A stretch of 13,052 bases of DNA from an uncultured Prevotella sp. (GTDB taxonomy: Bacteria; Bacteroidota; Bacteroidia; Bacteroidales; Bacteroidaceae). Position numbers and translations under genes: made by a program. The stretch lies in NCBI GenBank assembly GCA_937906765.1, contig CALCUV010000230.1:1-13052 (forward strand), written 5' to 3'. The notes below the pieces were generated by a model. It was not told where the DNA came from. It did not search any database and worked only from the letters and a program-made list of their open reading frames with translations. Positions 5,916 to 12,982 of this stretch are shown here, in pieces (positions within the stretch are counted from its first letter, which is position 1; each line of letters begins with the position of its first letter).

Positions 5916-6992
5916 TTAACATTTAACTATGTTGCTAAGCATAATATGGTCGAGTATTACCATTGCCGCCATTGCTTCAACGATGGGCACTGCGCGAGGC
6001 AACACGCATGCGTCATGGCGCCCTCTTGCCTTTACGATAGTTGGATTTCCGTCAAGGTCAACCGTAGTTTGTTCTCTGAGCAACGTAGCCACGGGTTTGA
6101 AAGCGACACGGAAATAAATGTCCTGTCCGTTTGAGATGCCTCCTTGAATACCTCCGCTGAAATTTGTCTTCGTGGTGATGCCCCCACTTTCAGAGGGAAC
6201 GAACACGTCATTCTGTTCGCTACCTCTCATAGTTACTCCCGCAAAACCCGCTCCGTATTCAAACCCTTTAACGGCATTTATCGAGAGCATCGCACTCCCG
6301 AGTTCGGCATGGAGTTTCCCAAATGCGGGTTCGCCTAACCCCACGGGACAACCCTGAATGACGCCTGTGATAATGCCACCTATGGTGTCGCCTTCGCCTT
6401 TCACTTCTTGAATAAGCGTAGCCATTTCTGCGGCTTTCTCAGGGTCGGGACAGCGCACGGGATTTTTTTCGATTTCTGAGAAATCGTAGGCGGAGTAAGA
6501 CTGGGTTAGGGCAATGTGCCCCACTTGTGAGGTGTATGCAGTGACCTTTATGCCCAACTCCTTAAGAGCTAGTTTTGCGAAAGCGCCACCCACGACGCGC
6601 GAAATGGTTTCGCGTGCTGACGAACGCCCGCCTCCGCGATGGTCACGCACTCCGTATTTTTGCTGATAGGTGAAATCGGCATGCGAGGGTCGGAAAAGGG
6701 TGCGCAAGTTGTCGTAATCTGAAGAATGCTGATTCTCATTGCGCACAATAAATCCAATGGGGCAACCCGTAGATTTCCCTTCAAACACCCCAGAAAGGAT
6801 TTCCACCTTATCACCTTCCTTACGCGCCGTAGTCAGTAAGCTTTGTCCAGGACGACGACGGTCTAACTCGGCCTGAATAAAGTCGAGGTCAATAGCAATA
6901 CCCGAAGGGAATCCATCTATGACTCCTCCAACGGCTGCGCCATGGCTTTCACCAAATGTCGTAAGGCGAAATCGTGTGCCGAATGTGTTCAT
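5916..6992 (-). CDS. aroC: Chorismate synthase
   Basis: The 358-residue protein catalyses the last step of the shikimate pathway, converting 5-enolpyruvylshikimate-3-phosphate to chorismate with reduced FMN, in the cytoplasm. The family signatures are all visible: [10 protein letters not shown] (14-23), RRRPGQS (45-51), [14 protein letters not shown] (101-114), the FMN/phosphate-binding [12 protein letters not shown] (118-129), and [17 protein letters not shown] (325-341) near the C-terminus. Length is normal for the bacterial enzyme, and the ATG at 6992 gives the standard N-terminus [14 protein letters not shown]. No other aro genes are adjacent. It lies 135 nt downstream of the SlyD-like gene on the same strand, across a spacer rich in inverted and direct repeats, and ends in its own terminator. 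I saw no clear -7 box in that spacer, so read-through from upstream is possible. Confidence 0.97.
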   Translation of the reverse strand: MNTFGTRFRLTTFGESHGAAVGGVIDGFPSGIAIDLDFIQAELDRRRPGQSLLTTARKEGDKVEILSGVFEGKSTGCPIGFIVRNENQHSSDYDNLRTLFRPSHADFTYQQKYGVRDHRGGGRSSARETISRVVGGAFAKLALKELGIKVTAYTSQVGHIALTQSYSAYDFSEIEKNPVRCPDPEKAAEMATLIQEVKGEGDTIGGIITGVIQGCPVGLGEPAFGKLHAELGSAMLSINAVKGFEYGAGFAGVTMRGSEQNDVFVPSESGGITTKTNFSGGIQGGISNGQDIYFRVAFKPVATLLREQTTVDLDGNPTIVKARGRHDACVLPRAVPIVEAMAAMVILDHIMLSNIVKC

Positions 6993-7012
6993 TAGGTAAG
7001 GTTTTTAGGTTA

Positions 7013-7107
7013 AAGGTTATGAGGTTTTGAGGGGTGCGAAGAAGAACTAAGGTCTTTAAGGTAAATGAAGGTCTTTAAGGTCAACTTCCTTAAGACCTCA
7101 TAACCTT
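7013..7107. repeat. Inverted and direct repeats in the aroC/SlyD spacer
   Basis: AAGGTTATGAGGT (7013-7025) is the exact 13-nt inverse of ACCTCATAACCTT (7095-7107). Between them AAGGTCTTTAAGGT occurs twice (7049-7062 and 7068-7081), and CTTCCTTAAGACCT at 7085-7098 is partly inverse to these. The right arm follows the SlyD stop codon and the left arm lies about 20 nt upstream of the aroC start, the same arrangement as at 1184-1306. Confidence 0.6.
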
Positions 7108-7127
7108 AAACCTTATAACCTTAATTA

Positions 7128-7724
7128 TTAATGCTTACATCCGCAACCGTGATCGTGATCGCCGCATCCGCAACCGTCATGGTCGCATCCGCCTTCGCAA
7201 TCTCCGTCGCAACCACAGCCACATCCGCATCCGCCTTCGCCAGACATTAACTTGATTAAGTTAGTGACTTCAGCTTCTGTTGCTTCGCGTGAAGTCACTA
7301 CGCTACCCTTGAAGTGGAGTTCCTTACCTGCCAAGGGGTGGTTGAGGTCGATAACCACAACTTCGTCTTTCACTTCCAACACCAAACCTTGGAAGCGGTT
7401 GCCATCGGCATTTACGAGGGGAATTACGGCACCTTCGAAAATCACATCCTTTTGGAAGCGACCGTTAAGCATAAATGTTGACTTGGGAAGCTCAATGACG
7501 TGTTCCTGTTCGTAAGGCCCGTAAGCCTCATCTACACTGAGTGTGAAGTCAAACTCATCGCCAGCGTTAAGGTCCTTAAGCTTTGCTTCGAAAGCCTCAA
7601 GCGCAACGCCGAGTTCGGTGATAAACTGGAAAGGATGTTCCACTGGAGCCTGTTCAACAAGTTCATGAACGCCTTCAGAATTATCTGTGTAAAGGCTATA
7701 AGCCACTGTAATGTATTTGTGCAT
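7128..7724 (-). CDS. SlyD-like FKBP-type peptidyl-prolyl cis-trans isomerase with a Cys/His metal-binding tail
   Basis: The 198-residue protein matches the SlyD class of FKBP isomerase: FKBP strands at both ends with an inserted chaperone (IF) domain in the middle. Visible markers are the start VAYSLYTD, the segment DEFDFTLSVDEAYGPYEQEHVIELP (written here only as 56-80) and the class signature IDLNHPLAGKELHF (125-138). Residues 162-198 are a low-complexity tail with ten Cys (166, 168, 170, 172, 176, 180, 185, 187, 194, 196) and four His (182, 190, 192, 198), likely to bind nickel, zinc or other soft metals, as in Escherichia coli SlyD, which aids hydrogenase nickel insertion. No hydrogenase or urease gene is in the window, so the partner is unknown. 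It is cytoplasmic (no signal peptide). It is 73 nt downstream of dnaX on the same strand and may be read from the same transcript. Confidence 0.93.
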   Translation of the reverse strand: MHKYITVAYSLYTDNSEGVHELVEQAPVEHPFQFITELGVALEAFEAKLKDLNAGDEFDFTLSVDEAYGPYEQEHVIELPKSTFMLNGRFQKDVIFEGAVIPLVNADGNRFQGLVLEVKDEVVVIDLNHPLAGKELHFKGSVVTSREATEAEVTNLIKLMSGEGGCGCGCGCDGDCEGGCDHDGCGCGDHDHGCGCKH

Positions 7725-7797
7725 AATGTTTAAAATTTTAAGTTCTTATGTGGGATAAGAGTTTGTGATTTTGTTGTTCGTAAATGGTCGGTAGGAA

Positions 7798-9546
7798 CTA
7801 ATAATATTCTAATCGGAGTTCCTTTTTGAGTCTTTGAACCATGGGGTTCTTTTGTACCAATTCCGCCCAGCGTTCGCGTGGTGTCTTTACGCGACTTGGC
7901 ACGATGCGTGTGTCCACCTCGAAGGTGAGTTCCACTTTTGCGTTGCGCAGATTCTCACGTAGATAGTTGAGCATCTGATTTTTGACTTCGAGGAAGCAAT
8001 CTGCCACGGGTTGACTCTCAAAGACGATGTGTGCAGTCCATTCCTTCACCAACTTAGGTTCGATATTTTTCAAGCGACCGGCATGTGAGGCGTATTCTCT
8101 GGGAAGGAAGTTGAGGAAACGGCGCCATTGGATGCACAATTCGTTATTGTCAAAGGGGTGAACCTCAGTGACTGTTGGTGCGGTGGGAATTGCTGACGCT
8201 TGTGTTGCTTGTGCTGCATTTTGAGCGGAAGCTAATCCGCCACGTAAGGAGAATGTTTTGGGTATTCCCTTAGATGAAGGAGCGACATAGGCAGTTGCGG
8301 TTGTCGCCACCTCTCTCGGAGGCATCACAATGGTGGTTGATTGGATTTGTGGGTTAGGCGCTTGTCGTGAAGTGCCTTGTTGGGCAGCAACTTTTTGAGT
8401 TGTGCCCTTGAATATGGGTCGTAGCGCTGTCTTGGGGCGAACCCCAGAACCCTCTTCCAATGCTTGTGCTAATTCTATGAGAGCAATTTCCACGAGTAAG
8501 CGCTTATTGCGACTCGTGCGATAGTTCATGTCGCAATCATTACAGATTTTAAGGGCTCTGTAAAGAAAAGCAGGTTTGCATCGTTGTGCCTGAGTTGCAT
8601 AACGTTGGCGAATGGCGTCGGAGGCTTCAACGAGCGAAAGCGTGCGTGGGTCACCTGCGACGAGGAGTTCGCGGAAGTGGGATGCCAAACCGCCCATGAA
8701 ATGTTGCGCACTGAAACCCTTTTGCAAGATAGCGTTGAGTTCCAACATGAGTTCGGGAATCTTCTTGTCGAGAACGAGGTCAACCACCTTGTAGAAGGTT
8801 TCAAAGTCCAATACGTTCAGACTCTTGATGACTTGGTCGTAAGTGATGTTTCCCTCTGTGAAACTCACGATTTGGTCGAAGATAGAGAGTGCGTCGCGCA
8901 TCCCTCCGTCGGCCTTTTGGGCGATAACGGCAAGCGCTTCTTCCTCATAGGTGATGCCCTCAGCTTGAGCCACGGATTTCAGATGCTTAATGATATCGCT
9001 GACTTCCATACGGTTGAAGTCGTAAACCTGACATCGGCTGATGATAGTGGGAAGAATCTTGTGCTTCTCCGTAGTTGCGAGGATGAAGATGGCATGTGCG
9101 GGCGGTTCTTCAAGGGTTTTGAGAAACGCATTGAATGCTGCCGTTGTGAGCATGTGTACTTCGTCAATGATAAACACCTTGTACTTGCCAATCTGAGGCG
9201 GTACGAGCACCTGGTCTATCAAATCGCGAATTTCGTTAACGCCATTGTTGGAAGCAGCGTCGAGTTCGTGAATGTTGTAAGAGCGTCCCTCGTCAAAGGC
9301 ACGGCAACTTTCACACTCACCACAGGCTTCCATCTGTCCATTAGGCGAAAGGCAGTTGATGGTCTTCGCAAAAATGCGCGCACAAGTTGTTTTACCCACA
9401 CCACGAGGACCACAGAAAAGATAAGCATGGGCTAACTTTCCCGTAGTAATCGCATTCTTAAGAGTGGTAGTCAATGCCTGCTGTCCAACAACCGTTCCGA
9501 AGGCGGTGGGTCGGTATTTGCGGGCCGAGACAATATAGTTTTCCAT
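7798..9546 (-). CDS. dnaX: DNA polymerase III subunit gamma/tau
   Basis: The 582-residue protein is the ATPase subunit of the replicative clamp loader. The AAA+ part holds GPRGVGKT (Walker A, 46-53), a zinc-binding Cys set (65, 75, 78, 81, in CGECESC), IIDEVHML (Walker B, 126-133), sensor-1 region LATTEKHK (156-163) and the SRC motif (170-172). Domain III extends to about 360. A low-complexity Pro/Ala/Thr/Gln linker follows (about 365-460), then a C-terminal domain (about 463-582) comparable to the tau region that contacts the polymerase. I saw no slippery A-rich heptamer for making a short gamma form by frameshift. A TAAATTTG -7 box sits 20 nt upstream of the ATG at 9546, supporting that start. 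It is transcribed divergently from the small lipoprotein gene. Confidence 0.97.
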   Translation of the reverse strand: MENYIVSARKYRPTAFGTVVGQQALTTTLKNAITTGKLAHAYLFCGPRGVGKTTCARIFAKTINCLSPNGQMEACGECESCRAFDEGRSYNIHELDAASNNGVNEIRDLIDQVLVPPQIGKYKVFIIDEVHMLTTAAFNAFLKTLEEPPAHAIFILATTEKHKILPTIISRCQVYDFNRMEVSDIIKHLKSVAQAEGITYEEEALAVIAQKADGGMRDALSIFDQIVSFTEGNITYDQVIKSLNVLDFETFYKVVDLVLDKKIPELMLELNAILQKGFSAQHFMGGLASHFRELLVAGDPRTLSLVEASDAIRQRYATQAQRCKPAFLYRALKICNDCDMNYRTSRNKRLLVEIALIELAQALEEGSGVRPKTALRPIFKGTTQKVAAQQGTSRQAPNPQIQSTTIVMPPREVATTATAYVAPSSKGIPKTFSLRGGLASAQNAAQATQASAIPTAPTVTEVHPFDNNELCIQWRRFLNFLPREYASHAGRLKNIEPKLVKEWTAHIVFESQPVADCFLEVKNQMLNYLRENLRNAKVELTFEVDTRIVPSRVKTPRERWAELVQKNPMVQRLKKELRLEYY

Positions 9547-9565
9547 AAGGATAAAGTTTAGAACG

Positions 9566-9573
9566 CAAATTTA
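9566..9573 (-). promoter_or_regulatory. -7 box for dnaX
   Basis: TAAATTTG on the minus strand fits the Bacteroidetes -7 consensus TAnnTTTG. It predicts a start site near 9559 and a leader of about 13 nt. No good -33 TTTG is visible at the usual 19-21 nt. Confidence 0.4.
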
Positions 9574-9861
9574 CGGATTTTTCTACAATTACAGGCTCAC
9601 TTGTGTCCTAAAATAATTCCGCTTTGGGTGACTCCTTAAGGGTTCTTCAAGATTAATCAAGTAAGAGCGTAAATTAAGTTAGACATTCCGGCGCCAAAGA
9701 GAAACTTAAGGACCACAGAGTTAGACATTGTTTTGAAACAATAAGAAGGGGCACCTAGTGAATTTGTGTTAATTTTATTCGGATTGCGGAAAATCCTTAT
9801 GCTTCAGGTTGGGGGTGTGGTTATTAAAATGTATATTTGTCGGCAGAAACCAAACAATTTT
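9574..9861. other. Divergent promoter spacer between dnaX and the small lipoprotein gene
   Basis: Apart from the two promoters, this spacer contains the 10-mer GTTAGACATT at 9678-9687 and 9720-9729, 42 nt (two times 21) apart, with GAGAAACTTA halfway at 9699. This may be a badly decayed relative of the 21-nt arrays. No convincing gene is seen. Confidence 0.35.
9809..9839 (+). promoter_or_regulatory. Promoter of the small lipoprotein gene
   Basis: TATATTTG at 9832-9839 is a full match to TAnnTTTG, with a partial -33 box (GTTGGG, TTG at 9809-9811) 20 nt before it. Transcription would begin near 9846, about 16 nt before the ATG at 9862. This rules out in-frame starts upstream of the promoter, such as the one at 9766. 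Confidence 0.6.
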
Positions 9862-10671
9862 ATGATAATGAAACTTCGCTTTCCCCTTTTTGCAACCCTT
9901 GTTGCGCTTCTTTATTCATGTTCAAGCAGTGACGATCATGCGCCGCTCTTACAACCAGATCTTCCTGCTGATGGCAATAACAGAGTGACGAGTATCGTTC
10001 ACGAAGGTTCGTTGCCCAATGTTTATAACTGGACATTGACTTATGATGCCACCCGACTCTTGGCGGCTGAGGGCAATCTCGTTGGCGATACGCAAAACAA
10101 GTATCGCAGTGCGTTTTATTACAATCCCACGGGCGTGACAATCGCTAACGCTGGAGGTCCTAATATGGAGGCGGTGTTTGATGTTGATGGTAATATCGTG
10201 CAACTCATGGTAAATAAAGACATTTACCATTTCTCTTACACGGATGGCAGATTGACGGCTTGGGATAAGACGGTGCGTGACATGAATTTCGGAGGTGATG
10301 TTTCGAGTGCTTCAGGCAGATTGACTTATCAGGATGGTAATCTTGTAAGTATTGCTTATGTGGAAAACGAAGGCGAACCCTCGGTTTATGCACTCACTCC
10401 TTCTGCAATCGCTAACCGTAATGGTTTGCTCCCCGCGTTGCTTTCTCAGCAGATGGGTTGTTTCGGTTTTGAACATCTCTATTACGGTGGCATGTTGGGT
10501 AAACCCTCGGCTCACCTTGTGGCAAATGTGAAGGTGGATAGTTCACGTGGTGAAGAGTTTGATAGTGAAATTTCCTATGCCTACTCTTCTGCGCCTCACA
10601 CCGGGAATATTACGCTTTGCAATATCTCTTACGATAACGGTAAAGCGGCTGCTGTGATTTACAAATACTAA
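9862..10671 (+). CDS. Small lipoprotein, possibly DUF4595 family
   Basis: With the start at 9862 (269 residues; ATG 9868 is also possible) the protein begins with a lipoprotein signal, MIMKLRFPLFATLVALLYSC, with lipid-attachment Cys20 followed by SSSDD. The frame is open to 9766, but the promoter at 9809-9839 lies inside that extension. The mature part is rich in beta-strand-like repeats with aromatic residues and turn motifs (YDATR, VDGN, YTDGR, YQDGN), ending in ISYDNGKAAAVIYKY. The segment NRNGLLPAL (186-194) and YYGGMLGKPSAHL (207-219) recalls Bacteroidales lipoproteins annotated DUF4595. That match is from memory. It probably sits in the outer membrane; its role is unknown. It is a single-gene unit with its own promoter and a terminator at 10731. 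Confidence 0.7.
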   Translation: MIMKLRFPLFATLVALLYSCSSSDDHAPLLQPDLPADGNNRVTSIVHEGSLPNVYNWTLTYDATRLLAAEGNLVGDTQNKYRSAFYYNPTGVTIANAGGPNMEAVFDVDGNIVQLMVNKDIYHFSYTDGRLTAWDKTVRDMNFGGDVSSASGRLTYQDGNLVSIAYVENEGEPSVYALTPSAIANRNGLLPALLSQQMGCFGFEHLYYGGMLGKPSAHLVANVKVDSSRGEEFDSEISYAYSSAPHTGNITLCNISYDNGKAAAVIYKY

Positions 10672-10730
10672 GAAGCGAGGGTGTGGGCTTTGAATAGCGA
10701 TGCACCTTTGAAACTTCCAAATAAAAATAA

Positions 10731-10760
10731 GAGACCCGTCAATCAGTATTGGCGGGTCTC
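10731..10760. terminator. Bidirectional terminator between the small lipoprotein and zinc-ribbon genes
   Basis: GAGACCCGTC (10731-10740) and GGCGGGTCTC (10751-10760) form a 10-bp stem with one T/G pair around the 10-nt loop AATCAGTATT. The minus-strand side continues with TTATTTTTATTT; the plus-strand side with TTCGTATTTATT. It lies between convergent stop codons. Confidence 0.8.
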
Positions 10761-10789
10761 TTCGTATTTATTATATTTGTGTCAGCGGT

Positions 10790-11608
10790 TTAATCCTCTT
10801 CCTTTCTCTTACGAGTGCGACGCTTGGGCTTTTCATCCGTTGAGGGGCGGTCAATCTTAACACCTGCGAGTTCGGGGTCAATCATGATGCGTCCGCAGTA
10901 TTCGCAAACGATAATTTTCTTACGCATACGGATGTCCAACTGGCGCTGAGGGGGAATCTTGTTAAAGCAACCACCACATGCATCACGCTGTACGTAAACA
11001 ATGCCAAGACCATTGCGGCTGTTCTTACGAATGCGCTTGAATGAAGTAAGAAGGCGGGGCTCAATGCTAAGTTCAAGGTTCTTTGCCTTTTCGCGAATTT
11101 TTTCTTCTTCAGCCTTAGTTTCAGAAATAATTTCGTCAAGTTCAGATTTCTTAACGTCAAGGTCATCTCTGCGACTACGAAGTGTTTCTGCGCATTGGTT
11201 CATGTCGCGTTGCTTAGAGTCAATTGCGCGCTGTGCTTCGTTAATCTTCTTTTCGAGAAGCATGATTTCAAGACCCTGGAATTCGATTTCCTTAGTGAGA
11301 ATGTCAAATTCGCGGTTGTTGCTAACGTTTTCCTGCTGTTGCTCATAGCGCTTCATGGCTTCCTGAGCTTCGCGGATTTGAGCGTTCATGCTTTCGATTT
11401 CAGTCTTGTGGCGCTCGATGTCATTGTTATACTTTTCGAGGCGATGCGTAAGGCCTTCGATTTCTGCGTCAAGGTCTTCCACTTCTAAGGGAAGTTCGCC
11501 ACGGAGTGCCTTTAACTTGTCGCTTTCAGAAAGGAGCGACTGCAACTGATAAAGATTTTTGAGCTTCTGCTCAACGGAAATCTCCGTAATGTCTTTCTTT
11601 GCTGCCAT
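10790..11608 (-). CDS. C4-type zinc-ribbon protein with a long coiled coil (zf-RING_7 / CT398-like)
   Basis: The 272-residue protein has a long heptad-rich, charged coiled coil (about 13-180, for example KLKNLYQLQSLLSESDKLKA) followed by a zinc ribbon with Cys211 and Cys214 (CGGC) and Cys235 and Cys238 (CEYC). The sequence between, FNKIPPQRQLDIRM, is typical of this family. The tail (254-272) is strongly basic, KPKRRTRKRKEED, which suggests nucleic acid contact. Family function is unsettled; a structural homologue in Chlamydia (CT398) has been linked to sigma-54 and secretion proteins. That is of interest because a sigma-54 activator fragment lies nearby, although the pairing may be accidental. 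It follows nif3 by 39 nt on the same strand, so the two are probably one transcript. Confidence 0.9.
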   Translation of the reverse strand: MAAKKDITEISVEQKLKNLYQLQSLLSESDKLKALRGELPLEVEDLDAEIEGLTHRLEKYNNDIERHKTEIESMNAQIREAQEAMKRYEQQQENVSNNREFDILTKEIEFQGLEIMLLEKKINEAQRAIDSKQRDMNQCAETLRSRRDDLDVKKSELDEIISETKAEEEKIREKAKNLELSIEPRLLTSFKRIRKNSRNGLGIVYVQRDACGGCFNKIPPQRQLDIRMRKKIIVCEYCGRIMIDPELAGVKIDRPSTDEKPKRRTRKRKEED

Positions 11609-11647
11609 ATTTATTGAGTTAAATGTATTGACTATTCGACTTGAGGG

Positions 11648-12427
11648 TTAGAGATAGTGAATGGGGTTGGTGTTGATGGAAGTCTCGACGATGCGCAAGT
11701 TGGGGAAGGCGTCGCGTAAGATATTTGCCATCAACTGCACGGTAAATTGTTCACTTTGATAGTGACCCAGTGCGGCGATTAATATCTGATGGTCATAACC
11801 AAAAAACTGATGGTAGCCCATCTCTCCCGTAAGGAAGGCGTCGGCGTCTTGCTTGATGGCTTCGCCAAGTAAGAAGTCGCCCGAACCTCCGCAAAGTGCC
11901 ACACGCTTTATTGACCGAGCGGGTAGGGCATTATGCTGAAGCGCATCAACGTGAAACTCTCGCTTCACGAGGTGAAGAAAATCAAGCGCATTGAGACTTT
12001 CTGGGAGTTCTCCAATAATCCCGCTACCGCCCGCGCCACTTGGGAGGGACTGTAAGAAACGCACGTTTTGAAGTCGTAGGCGCTCTGCAATCGCAAAGTT
12101 TACGCCGCCTTCAGCGTTGTCTAAGTTTGTGTGAGCGGCATAAATTGTAATTCCGGCTAAGATTGCGCGACGCACGCAACGTTCTACCATGTTGCGGTCA
12201 GCAATACACTTCAATCCGCGAAACAGCAACGGATGGTGGGCAATGATAAGGTTACAACCCTCTCGCTCAGCCTCTTCGATAATTTCTTCCGTTACGTCAA
12301 GACACAATAATACCCCTGAGGCGTCTGCGTCTGTTAATCCAATCTGCAAGCCAGCATTATCATAGCTTTCTTGTAGGGGCAGAGGTGCAAACCGTTCAAG
12401 GGCTTCTGCTACTTCCTTTATCTTCAT
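11648..12427 (-). CDS. Nif3-like dinuclear metal center protein (GTP cyclohydrolase I type 2-like, YbgI family)
   Basis: I place the start at the ATG at 12427 (259 residues, MKIKEVAEALERFAPLPLQE), because this matches the family N-terminus and a -7 box (TAAATTTG) lies at 12471-12464, inside the alternative 30-codon extension. The metal-binding residues are visible: His64 and His65 in IIAHHPLLF, His99 and Asp103 in AAHTNLDNAEGGVN, and His222 and Glu226 in GHYQSEQF. Family members form toroidal hexamers with two metal ions per subunit; the reaction is not established. This is the short form, lacking the extra roughly 100-residue insert found in many Bacteroides homologues between the two halves. 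It is the first gene of a likely two-gene unit with the zinc-ribbon gene. Array C lies upstream. Confidence 0.92.
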   Translation of the reverse strand: MKIKEVAEALERFAPLPLQESYDNAGLQIGLTDADASGVLLCLDVTEEIIEEAEREGCNLIIAHHPLLFRGLKCIADRNMVERCVRRAILAGITIYAAHTNLDNAEGGVNFAIAERLRLQNVRFLQSLPSGAGGSGIIGELPESLNALDFLHLVKREFHVDALQHNALPARSIKRVALCGGSGDFLLGEAIKQDADAFLTGEMGYHQFFGYDHQILIAALGHYQSEQFTVQLMANILRDAFPNLRIVETSINTNPIHYL

Positions 12428-12463
12428 AAGGGAAAACCAATTATGTTGTGCAAAAATGCGATG

Positions 12464-12471
12464 CAAATTTA
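12464..12471 (-). promoter_or_regulatory. -7 box for nif3-like gene
   Basis: TAAATTTG on the minus strand fits TAnnTTTG and would start transcription near 12457, about 30 nt upstream of the ATG at 12427. No matching -33 box at the normal distance. Confidence 0.4.
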
Positions 12472-12577
12472 CAATTTTATTTTTATACGTGGATTTTTGA
12501 GCGACAAAATCACTCATTTGCGACTAAATTTTTCATGAAATAGAGGAAAATTACCGACAAATAGAAATAGTGAAAAC

Positions 12578-12653
12578 TATTTGAGACTTACGAAAAATTG
12601 TTTGAGACTTAGGAAAAACTATAAGTAACTTACGAAAGACTAAAAGGGATATG
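12578..12653 (-). repeat. Array C: phased 21-nt repeats plus the 14-nt leader, upstream of nif3
   Basis: The cores GAGACTTA (12583), GAGACTTA (12604) and GTAACTTA (12625) are spaced exactly 21 nt. On the minus strand the array opens with CATATCCCTTTTAG (12653-12640), identical to array B, and a weaker unit-like segment continues at 12662-12682. It points toward nif3 and lies between that gene and the divergent sigma-54 activator fragment. Confidence 0.75.
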
Positions 12654-12742
12654 CGGAAAGCAAGAAGTCACGCAAGGAAAATTGATGGGCATAAAGATAC
12701 TTTTTTCAGTGTCTTGCGGGGCGGTATGTCGGCTATTTTGTG

Positions 12743-12750
12743 TAACTTTG
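12743..12750 (+). promoter_or_regulatory. Likely -7 box for the truncated sigma-54 activator
   Basis: TAACTTTG matches TAnnTTTG and predicts a start site near 12757, 25 nt before the ATG at 12782. A second match, TACTTTTG at 12772-12779, is too close to the start codon to be the promoter. The -33 box is not clear. Confidence 0.4.
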
Positions 12751-12781
12751 CAGTTCAATAGTCGTCTATCTTACTTTTGAT

Positions 12782-12982
12782 ATGGCAAAGAATTCGGTGC
12801 AGGACATAAAGCAGCAATATAACATCGTGGGAAACTGCGATGAACTCAATCGTGCGTTAGACACGGCGTTGAAAATTGCACCTGTTGACCTCTCGGTCTT
12901 AATCATCGGTGAGAATGGGGTAGGTAAGGAAATCTTTCCCCGCATTATTCACGACCATAGCAGTAGGAAGAAGAAAAAATGA
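12782..12982 (+). pseudogene. Truncated sigma-54-dependent transcriptional activator (N-terminal fragment ending after Walker A)
   Basis: The 66-residue frame starts like the Bacteroidales sigma-54 activators that lack a receiver domain: IVGNCDELNRALDTALKIAP, then VLIIGENGVGKEIFPRIIHDHSSRK. GENGVGKE (43-50) is the Walker A motif of the AAA+ ATPase; the usual residue at 45 is Ser or Thr, here Asn. In intact homologues the chain goes on with an AVNCGAI-type segment, the GAFTGA loop, Walker B and a DNA-binding helix-turn-helix, about 350 more residues. Here it runs into KKKK and a stop, and none of the three plus-strand frames of the following 70 nt resumes the family sequence. The remainder is AT-rich and non-coding to the window edge. 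So the gene appears broken by insertion, deletion or rearrangement rather than by a single frameshift. The promoter and first 60 codons look intact. Confidence 0.75.

Noticed and set aside
8584..9435. Long open frame on the plus strand opposite dnaX (283 codons)
   Set aside because: It is antisense to a well-conserved dnaX region with all clamp-loader motifs, has no recognisable protein features and no promoter; it is a by-product of codon use.
7798..9546. Programmed frameshift in dnaX to make a short gamma subunit
   Set aside because: No A AAA AAG-type slippery heptamer is visible in the correct frame; the closest A-run (near 8390, encoding QK) does not fit.
9766..9861. Upstream in-frame start for the small lipoprotein
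   Set aside because: The promoter at 9809-9839 lies inside this extension, and the longer N-terminus would bury the lipoprotein signal.
12428..12517. Upstream in-frame start for the nif3-like protein
   Set aside because: The extra 30 residues do not resemble the family and contain the predicted -7 box; the ATG at 12427 gives the conserved N-terminus.
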